64,000 bases of DNA, from positions 930,001 through 994,000 of the forward strand of contig CAVQYQ010000005.1 of the NCBI GenBank assembly GCA_963718195.1. The letters are read 5' to 3'. A program made the translations under genes and the position numbers. Below are positions 57,947 through 64,000 of the stretch, one piece after another. Positions within the stretch are counted from its first letter, which is position 1, and each line of letters begins with the position of its first letter. This DNA is from MADRE3 sp963718195. GTDB lineage: Bacteria > Desulfobacterota > Desulfobulbia > Desulfobulbales > Desulfocapsaceae. Under the pieces are notes generated by a model. That model saw nothing but the letters and a program-made list of their open reading frames with translations, searched no databases and was not told where the DNA came from.

Positions 57947-58732
57947 TCATCCTTTAGAACCCAATCTCAGACCACCGTGGATATAAAAGACATCGCCAGC
58001 AAGAGCCTCATTTCGGTAGAGCTCACAAACGAGAGAGGCAACCTCCTCGGAATCGACCAGACGGCCTATCGGGACGTTTTCAAGTATTTTGGAGAGCGCC
58101 TTCTGGTTCATGCCTTCAAGTATGGGGGTGGCTACATAGCCAGGTGCTATGGCAACGCAACGGATACGGTCGGCAACGCCCCTTCTGAAAAACTCAGCGG
58201 TAATGACTTTAGGCATTACGGAAACCGCTGCCTTGGATGAGGAATAGTTAAGTTGTCCGGCCGTGCCCAATGAACCGGTGGAAGAAACCAAACAGATCAA
58301 TCCCCGGTCTCCGTTGTTGATCATCTGCTCGGCACAATCACGGACGGTGAGAAAAACCCCGGTTATATTGACATCAATAACCGAGCGAAACTGGTCAAGC
58401 GACATTTTTGAACTGACTTTACCCGTCTTGCGATCAGGGGACACCATCAATCCATCTTTGATAATACCTGCAAATGGAGCGACAAGATTTATTTTTCCGT
58501 AGGCTCCCATAGCAGTATCGGCAAGTTTCTGGCTGTCTGTTTCGCTCGTTACATTACAGGCAATTGTGACGACAGAATCTCCTAACTCCGTTTGAGCTGC
58601 TTTCAGGTCGGCATCAGATATGTCAGCAAGCACCGCTTTGCCGCCGCCTGCAGTCCAATACCTTGCAAATGCTAATCCAATACCACTGGCACCCCCGGTA
58701 ATAACAGCAACTGATCCTTTTATTTCCAGCAT
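57947..58732 (-). CDS. Short-chain dehydrogenase/reductase, probable 3-hydroxyacyl-CoA dehydrogenase
   Basis: From ATG 58732 (GGAGG upstream) a 261-residue classical SDR is read. It has the NAD(P) motif T-G-G-A-S-G-I-G, D-I-S at the end of strand 2 (NAD preferred), the catalytic Ser in S-S-T-G-S and Y-S-S-S-K, and a P-G-Y-V-A-T-P. Next to a thiolase and CoA-transferases, oxidation of a 3-hydroxyacyl-CoA is the likely reaction. A longer frame from 58807 adds a Cys/His-rich 25-residue lead that lacks support. Confidence 0.88.
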   Translation of the reverse strand: MLEIKGSVAVITGGASGIGLAFARYWTAGGGKAVLADISDADLKAAQTELGDSVVTIACNVTSETDSQKLADTAMGAYGKINLVAPFAGIIKDGLMVSPDRKTGKVSSKMSLDQFRSVIDVNITGVFLTVRDCAEQMINNGDRGLICLVSSTGSLGTAGQLNYSSSKAAVSVMPKVITAEFFRRGVADRIRCVAIAPGYVATPILEGMNQKALSKILENVPIGRLVDSEEVASLVCELYRNEALAGDVFYIHGGLRLGSKG

Positions 58733-58825
58733 GTATCCTCCCTGACATGACGGACATGGCCTGCCATGGTGATAATTTGAATGATGATTTTTGCTACAAC
58801 ACGACAAACAGTCGTGATTACTTTA

Positions 58826-58841
58826 AGCAATTTCAGTGCCA
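58826..58841 (-). promoter_or_regulatory. Sigma-54 promoter for the SDR-thiolase operon
   Basis: Read on the minus strand, TGGCACTGAAATTGCT fits the sigma-54 consensus (TGGCAC-N5-TTGCT) exactly, 94 bp before the SDR ATG. TGGAAC and GTTCCA about 110-145 bp further up form a spaced inverted repeat. Confidence 0.85.
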
Positions 58842-59173
58842 ATAAACGTTTCTGGTTAACCATCAACAATCATTCGGATTTATGAGAAATATTGGGAATT
58901 GCGGCTTGAATTGCAGCTCGAGTATTCAAATTCTGTTACCAGAAGAACACTGGAACGTTACGCTGAATTGAAAGTTCCATGATAAAAACGTATGATTTGA
59001 ACATGCGTTGTCCGGAACGACTCACGAGCTGCGAGAATGAACAAGTGTCAGGTCTTTATGCCATTTTTGATTCGATACCCGGCCTCAGCGAGCTATGGAT
59101 ATTCAATCCTGTGATGTACAGACGCCAGGGAGCTCTATTCTCGTTAGTAAAAACTGTAGTATAATTGCAACAA

Positions 59174-59189
59174 GTATCATTTTTGATAC
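59174..59189. promoter_or_regulatory. Probable upstream activator site for the TRAP operon
   Basis: A perfect inverted repeat GTATCA-TTTT-TGATAC lies about 100 bp above the sigma-54 promoter at 59288, the usual enhancer distance. A similar repeat is at 54865-54884. Confidence 0.55.
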
Positions 59190-59287
59190 ACCTGGCTGGT
59201 CAATACTTGTTCCCTTTCTTTTGCAGTAATCTTCCTCAATCCATGGCAGTTAATAATGAATGACCGAAATATGCTATTCATCATGAA

Positions 59288-59303
59288 TGGCATGACAATT
59301 GCT
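59288..59303 (+). promoter_or_regulatory. Sigma-54 promoter for the TRAP transporter operon
   Basis: TGGCATGACAATTGCT differs from the consensus at one position. It lies 188 bp before the dctP start, leaving a long leader. The rest of the 58733-59491 region shows no gene. Confidence 0.75.
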
Positions 59304-59491
59304 ACGAAACTGTTGAGATGACTGCAGCAATGACGGTTTGTGTCCGCTGCGGAGTTTTGCGGAAAATCAGGTCTGAAGCAAATGTACTTGCTGGCAAGCC
59401 TGTTTGTAATGGAAATCTGATACCTCTGGATACTTAGTAACAAGGATTCAGGGCAATGGATTAACCAAACTTAACTGAGGAGGCAGATGCA

Positions 59492-60655
59492 ATGAAAAGG
59501 TGTACCATAATTACAGCAATTTTATTTTTGTTGTTTACCACCGTAAATGTCAGTCTGGCGCAGGACAAAAAGAAATCCAGCCGAACCAAGTTCGGTGCAG
59601 ACGACAGAATTGAACAGGTCAAAGGACTGAAAGTAGAGACCAGCACGGAAAAACATCGTTGGAAGATGGTAATGCCCTGGTCCAAAGGACTGCTATTCTA
59701 CGATATGGTCGTGCACTTTACTGACACGGTACGTCTGGCTTCCGGCGGCCGCCTGGACATCAAACCGTTTTCCGCCGGGGAGTTGATTCCGGCTATGGAA
59801 ACCTTTGATGCTGTAAGCAAAGGTTCATTCGATGCCGGTCATGACTGGCCGGGATATTGGAAAGGCAAGAATGAAGCATTTATTGCCTTTGGTTCGGTCC
59901 CCTATGGGCTCGATGCTGAATTGTACAACATCTGGCTGTATGAAAGAGGCGGACTTGAAGAATTGCAGGCTCTGTATGCTCAATACAATCTTGTTGCCCT
60001 CCCCGGCGGCCAGGCTGGACAGGAAATGGGTCTCAACTCCAACAAGAAAGCTGCCAAAATGGAAGATTTCAAAGGCATGAAGGTACGAACCTGGGGATGG
60101 TATCTCGATATTCTCAACGAACTTGGTGCTGCTGGAGTTGCAACCCCTGGCGGCGAAGTATATCTGTCTTTGCAGACCGGTGTGCTCGATGCAGCAGAAT
60201 TCTCCTCACCGGCGGTCAACTACCCGATGGGTTTTGACGAAGTTACCGATTACATTATTGCACCCGGTGTCCACCAGCCGGCCTGCCAGTTTACCCTTTT
60301 CTTCAACAAAGATTCTTATGACAAACTCGGAGACGATCTGAAATGGATCCTTGACACTGCCGCCAAGGAAACCCAACTCTGGAGCTACAGCTGGCTGAAT
60401 AACCTCAATGCTGAAGCTGTTCGAATGTTTAAGAAAAACTCAGAGATCGTGGCCATGGATGAAGCAACGGTTGTTGATTTTGCCAAAACCACCCAGGCAT
60501 ACCTTGAAAAGGTAAAAGAGCGATGCCCGGACTGTAAACGGCTGCTGGAATCTCAGGAAGAACTCAAAAAAGATTTTGCAGACTGGCGTGAAGCACGGGC
60601 GGGTGTAACTCCCTGGCCGATGGAAGATGTGATTCAAGGAAAACTGCACGAATAA
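59492..60655 (+). CDS. dctP: TRAP transporter substrate-binding protein DctP
   Basis: The 387-residue periplasmic protein has a signal peptide (M-K-R-C-T-I-I-T, cut near S-L-A-Q). It then has W-K-M-V-M-P-W and G-G-R-L-D-I-K-P-F-S-A-G-E-L, the family signature M-K-V-R-T-W-G-W (carboxylate-binding Arg) and G-V-L-D-A-A-E-F. The W-P-G-Y-W-K-G-K and P-Y-G-L parts resemble the 2-oxoacid-binding (TakP-like) subgroup, so a keto or hydroxy acid is a fair guess. AGGAGG sets the start. A stable hairpin separates it from dctQ. Confidence 0.93.
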   Translation: MKRCTIITAILFLLFTTVNVSLAQDKKKSSRTKFGADDRIEQVKGLKVETSTEKHRWKMVMPWSKGLLFYDMVVHFTDTVRLASGGRLDIKPFSAGELIPAMETFDAVSKGSFDAGHDWPGYWKGKNEAFIAFGSVPYGLDAELYNIWLYERGGLEELQALYAQYNLVALPGGQAGQEMGLNSNKKAAKMEDFKGMKVRTWGWYLDILNELGAAGVATPGGEVYLSLQTGVLDAAEFSSPAVNYPMGFDEVTDYIIAPGVHQPACQFTLFFNKDSYDKLGDDLKWILDTAAKETQLWSYSWLNNLNAEAVRMFKKNSEIVAMDEATVVDFAKTTQAYLEKVKERCPDCKRLLESQEELKKDFADWREARAGVTPWPMEDVIQGKLHE

Positions 60656-60685
60656 CAAAGCGACTGTTTCAAATTCGCTGATTAT

Positions 60686-60711
60686 GAGGGAGTCTCTTCG
60701 GAGACTCCCTC
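60686..60711 (+). other. Stem-loop between dctP and dctQ
   Basis: GAGGGAGTCTC pairs perfectly with its complement 11 bp long around a TTCG tetraloop, 31 bp after the dctP stop. No T run follows. It probably protects the dctP mRNA and lowers readthrough into the permease genes. Confidence 0.8.
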
Positions 60712-60773
60712 TGATGTTGTCGCATCTCTTATCGCTGTTTGCGTTAAAGCAGGGCGGTGACAGGAGGATGACC

Positions 60774-61280
60774 ATGAGGTCACTGACAAAATTTATCGAT
60801 CTGATTGTAGAGAAACAGGCCGAGTTCTTCTCGTTGTCGATGGCGGTGCTGGTCCTTCTCGTGTGCTATGAAGTGATCAGGCGCTATTTTTTTAATGCTC
60901 CAACCATTTGGGGACTGGAGTTGACGACGTTTATTTTCGGTGTTCATTTTGTCATGGGCTTCTCTTACACCGAACTATACGAAGGTCATGTCAGAGTCGA
61001 TATATTCAGCTCCAAACTGCCTAAAAAAGTACAGGATCTGGTATATATCATATTGACCATAGGTATTACACTTCCCTTGGTGGCCTTGCTGGGAATATGG
61101 GCTTGGGATAACGCGGTCACGTCTACAAAAATAACGGAAAAGCTCTCTTCCGCCTGGGCCCCGCCCATCTGGCCAGTCAAACTTTTGATGGCTCTGGGGT
61201 TTACCTTCCTTTTCCTTCAAGTCCTGTCAAACCTTCTAAAACGCATTGTAACTTTCGGGCAAAAGCCCATTTCATCTTAA
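60774..61280 (+). CDS. dctQ: TRAP transporter small permease DctQ
   Basis: The 168-residue protein has four membrane helices (about 20-38, 52-70, 88-110, 130-150). Conserved features are R-R-Y-F-F-N-A-P after helix 1, T-I-W-G-L-E-L-T-T-F, and G-H-V-R-V-D-I-F before helix 3. ATG 60774 with AGGAGG six bases upstream is preferred over ATG 60768. It works with DctM and DctP in Na-driven acid uptake. Confidence 0.92.
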   Translation: MRSLTKFIDLIVEKQAEFFSLSMAVLVLLVCYEVIRRYFFNAPTIWGLELTTFIFGVHFVMGFSYTELYEGHVRVDIFSSKLPKKVQDLVYIILTIGITLPLVALLGIWAWDNAVTSTKITEKLSSAWAPPIWPVKLLMALGFTFLFLQVLSNLLKRIVTFGQKPISS

Positions 61281-61289
61281 AGGGCTGCC

Positions 61290-62633
61290 ATGAGTATTGA
61301 ATTACTGACACTGAGTATGTTCGTGACCCTGATCTTTCTGATCGTGATGGGGTTACCCCTGGCCTATTCACTGGCTGGAACGGCGGTTATTTTTGGATTG
61401 ATCGAAAACGGCTTTAACCTCGATGGGCTGTTCGGGTTTTATATTAATAACGCCTGGGGAACAATGAACAATTTTGTTCTGGTTGCAGTCCCCCTGTTTA
61501 TTCTTATGGCCCAGCTGCTGGATAGAGCTAAAATATCGGACGCGCTTTTTGAAGCCCTTTATGTGGTTATGGGCGGAATCAGGGGTGGTCTTGGATTGGC
61601 GGTGATTTTTGTCTGTGTGATTCTAGCCGCAACCACGGGGATCGTTGGAGCCTCTGTTGTCAGCATGGCGCTGCTGGCCGGTCCCAAACTGATCGAGAAA
61701 GGTTACAATAAAGAGTTGGCTGCCGGTTTGATCTGTTCGGGCGGAACGCTTGGCATACTGATTCCACCAAGCATCATGCTCGTCGTCTTCGGTGGTCTAA
61801 CCGGGCTCAAAGAAACCTCCGTTGGCGCTCTTTTTGCGGCTGCGATTCTACCAGGTCTCCTTTTGGCTTTTTTGTATATGTCTTATGTCTTCATCCTGTG
61901 CCAGATAAAACCGTCCTACGGTCCCCCTATCAGCAAAGAAGAGGCTTCTACTTATAGCGGCCAACAGAAATTCTGGATGGTCATTAAATCGATGATTCCG
62001 CCGCTGGTCTTGATTTTTGCCGTTCTCGGCACCATACTCGGCGGCATCGCAACCCCGTCTGAAGCAGCCGGGGTTGGCGTCTTCGGGGCAGCTATCTTGG
62101 CCATAGCGTCAGGGAATTTTAACTGGAATGTGGTTTTTGAATCCTGTAAAGCAACGCTTAAAACCACCTCGATGGTCATGATTCTTGTTCTGTTCGGTAA
62201 TCTGTTCAGTGCATCGTTTTTGTTTATAGGTGGCGGCGATGTTATTACTGACCTGCTCATAGGCGGCAACCTTCCTCCGGCAATGGTCATGTTCATCATG
62301 CTTTTCGCGATTTTTCTGCTTGGCATGTTCATCGACTGGGTCGCCATTCTGCTGGTCTGTCTACCGGTCTATATGCCAATTTGCATGGAACTTGGATTTA
62401 ACCCGCTCTGGTTTTCGATGCTTATCTGCATAGTCCTGCAGACTTCATTCTTAACGCCGCCTTTCGGTTACGCCCTCTTTTACTTTGCAGGGGCTGTACC
62501 TGAGGGCCAATACCGGATGATGGAAATATACAAAGGCGTGCTGCCTTTCATTATTCTGCAGGCCATTGGTGTTATCATTTGTGTCATCTTCCCGTCAATC
62601 ATCACCTATCTTCCAGGTGTCGTCTATCAGTGA
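61290..62633 (+). CDS. dctM: TRAP transporter large permease DctM
   Basis: The 447-residue, 12-13 helix permease has G-L-P-L-A-Y-S-L-A-G, F-V-L-V-A-V-P-L-F-I-L-M-A, A-A-T-T-G-I-V-G-A-S-V-V, G-G-T-L-G-I-L-I-P-P-S and A-T-P-S-E-A-A-G-V-G-V-F-G-A, all standard DctM motifs. It starts 9 bp after dctQ and forms the ion-coupled channel of the transporter. Confidence 0.95.
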   Translation: MSIELLTLSMFVTLIFLIVMGLPLAYSLAGTAVIFGLIENGFNLDGLFGFYINNAWGTMNNFVLVAVPLFILMAQLLDRAKISDALFEALYVVMGGIRGGLGLAVIFVCVILAATTGIVGASVVSMALLAGPKLIEKGYNKELAAGLICSGGTLGILIPPSIMLVVFGGLTGLKETSVGALFAAAILPGLLLAFLYMSYVFILCQIKPSYGPPISKEEASTYSGQQKFWMVIKSMIPPLVLIFAVLGTILGGIATPSEAAGVGVFGAAILAIASGNFNWNVVFESCKATLKTTSMVMILVLFGNLFSASFLFIGGGDVITDLLIGGNLPPAMVMFIMLFAIFLLGMFIDWVAILLVCLPVYMPICMELGFNPLWFSMLICIVLQTSFLTPPFGYALFYFAGAVPEGQYRMMEIYKGVLPFIILQAIGVIICVIFPSIITYLPGVVYQ

Positions 62634-62722
62634 GATAAAAAAGAAATCATTATGGGTGGCTGACAAATATAAATTCATCCGGTGAGATTGATGGAGATTT
62701 CATTCGTCTATGGAGAATGGTC

Positions 62723-64000
62723 ATGAACAGAAATAAGGTTATCACTCTAGAAGAGGCCATATACCAGATTCAGGATGGCTGGACCATTGGGGTTGAAGGG
62801 TTCGTCGGTGCCGGTACGCCGGACGATCTGTGTGCAGCGCTGGGCAAACGGTTTCTAGACGAGAAAAATCCGAAGAATCTGACTCTGATACATTCCTCAG
62901 GTCCCGGCGATGCGTCAACTCGAGGCGCTAATCGAATTGCCCATGCGGGCATGTACAAGCGCGTTATCTCAGGTCATTATGGCCTGGTACCGGAAATCGG
63001 CAAATTGGCGCTTGCCAATGATTTTGAAGCCTATAACCTTCCCCAGGGTATTCTCACCAATTTCTATCGGGCTGTTGCTGGAAATCGCCCGGGTGTTTTA
63101 ACGAAAGTCGGGCTGGGTACGTTTGCTGACCCACGAGTGTCTGGTGGGAAAATAAACGATAAGGCGGTCGAGGATATAGTAGAGATTGTTGAACTTGGCG
63201 GGGAAGAATGGCTTTTCATGAAAGCTTTCCCTGTCGATTGCGTGTTAATCCGGGGCACCACTGCAGATACACGCGGCAACATAACCATGGAGAGGGAGAT
63301 CCTCACGGTAGACTCACTGGCCATGGCCATGGCTGCCAGAAATTCTGGAGGCACCGTAATTGTTCAGGTTGAGCGAATCGCCAACCCGGATTCCATCAGT
63401 TCTCGGGATGTGATAGTTCCAGGCATCATGGTGGATCATGTCGTTGTCGCCAGGCCCGAACACCACATGCAGACGTTTGGTACACAGTATAAAGCGGAAT
63501 TATCCGGGGAACTGAGGGTCCCGCTTGCCCATATAGAGCCGCTTGTGATGAACGAGCGCAAACTTCTCGCGCGGCGTGCCAGTTTCGAACTGCAGCCGTA
63601 TGATGTAATCAATCTGGGAATTGGATATCCTGAATCAGTGTCCACTATAGCTCATGAAGAAAATATTTTAGATTACCTGACTATGACGGTTGAACCCGGT
63701 ATCATTGGCGGCATGCCTCTTGGCGGCATGGATTTTGGCGCAGCGGTGAACGGTGAGGCTGTGATAAGTATGCCCGATCAGTTTGATTTCTATGACGGAG
63801 GCGGTCTGGATTTGACCTGTCTGGGGTTTGCCCAATGTGATCGCAACGGAAATGTCAACGCCAGCAAATTCGGCCCTCGAATAGCAGGTTGCGGCGGATT
63901 TATCAACATCAGCCAAAACACCAAGCGTGTTCTTTTTTTAGGAACCTTCACCACCGCAGGCCTCAAAATAGCAATCGAGGATGGAAACGTTCGAATTGTT
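62723..64000 (+). CDS. Acyl-CoA:carboxylate CoA-transferase, copy 2 (3' end beyond window)
   Basis: 426 residues are visible, ending at the right edge. The order of motifs is as in the copy at 51750: G-V-E-G-F-V-G-A-G, G-H-Y-G-L-V-P, L-G-I-G-Y-P-E-S-V, the catalytic Glu in M-T-V-E-P-G-I-I-G-G-M-P, and D-F-Y-D-G-G-G-L-D. It is 89 bp downstream of dctM in the same direction, so it probably activates the acid that the TRAP system brings in. Divergence between the copies suggests different acid substrates. Confidence 0.92.
   Translation, partial: MNRNKVITLEEAIYQIQDGWTIGVEGFVGAGTPDDLCAALGKRFLDEKNPKNLTLIHSSGPGDASTRGANRIAHAGMYKRVISGHYGLVPEIGKLALANDFEAYNLPQGILTNFYRAVAGNRPGVLTKVGLGTFADPRVSGGKINDKAVEDIVEIVELGGEEWLFMKAFPVDCVLIRGTTADTRGNITMEREILTVDSLAMAMAARNSGGTVIVQVERIANPDSISSRDVIVPGIMVDHVVVARPEHHMQTFGTQYKAELSGELRVPLAHIEPLVMNERKLLARRASFELQPYDVINLGIGYPESVSTIAHEENILDYLTMTVEPGIIGGMPLGGMDFGAAVNGEAVISMPDQFDFYDGGGLDLTCLGFAQCDRNGNVNASKFGPRIAGCGGFINISQNTKRVLFLGTFTTAGLKIAIEDGNVRIV

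Overview
The window is a bacterial chromosome segment from a Gram-negative anaerobe. The outer-membrane machinery (TamA/TamB, LolC/LolD, an AsmA-like protein) shows two membranes. Ni/Fe-S and ferredoxin genes, a probable selenoprotein, TRAP and TTT organic-acid transporters and several sigma-54 promoters point to a sulfate-reducer-like Desulfobacterota (Desulfobulbales-like). That placement is inference from gene content; no rRNA gene lies in the window.

Layout. 1-23.4 kb is mostly housekeeping: tamB (runs off the left edge) and tamA, an rRNA uracil methyltransferase, larE, lysS-lolC-lolD, a peroxiredoxin-like gene with an in-frame TGA (probable selenocysteine), a methyltransferase, an ornithine cyclodeaminase-like gene, thrC with a homoserine kinase-like gene, a YrbL-like gene, a large AsmA-like gene, and aconitase. 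23.4-37.7 kb is a long leftward catabolic locus: a sugar-phosphate isomerase-like gene, an FCD-type GntR regulator, a TctCBA transporter, a CooF-like ferredoxin, a CO-dehydrogenase-like protein lacking most C-cluster ligands, an FAD oxidoreductase, two tandem copies of a 'ferredoxin plus MTHSLHR protein' pair, a dehydrogenase, a DapA-family lyase and a LarA-type racemase. A GGTC-N-GACC operator and a promoter precede it. 38-43.8 kb holds an MmgE/PrpD gene, a UxaA-family dehydratase, a truncated phosphate transporter and a 45-residue membrane protein. 43.8-51.5 kb holds an orphan MalT/BTAD regulator and two MscS-type channels. 51.5-64 kb is a CoA-linked acid utilisation locus: two paralogous CoA-transferases, two sigma-54 activators, an SDR, a thiolase and a TRAP transporter, with three good sigma-54 promoters.

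Two features cut across the map. Four copies of a 140-142 bp element with terminal inverted repeats and 4-5 bp target duplications are a MITE-like family. Seven genes (lysS, lolC, thrC, the DUF1932-type dehydrogenase, the CODH-like gene, tctB, one mscS) carry single-base indels relative to a continuous reading frame. Because lysS and lolC are normally essential, most of these look like sequencing errors rather than decay.

The best candidate for an undescribed system is the 26.7-32.9 kb block: duplicated ferredoxin/ACT-like proteins, each paired with a Cys/His-motif partner, next to a non-canonical CODH-like protein, a CooF-like protein and a flavoprotein, all in one operon with organic-acid uptake and catabolism genes.
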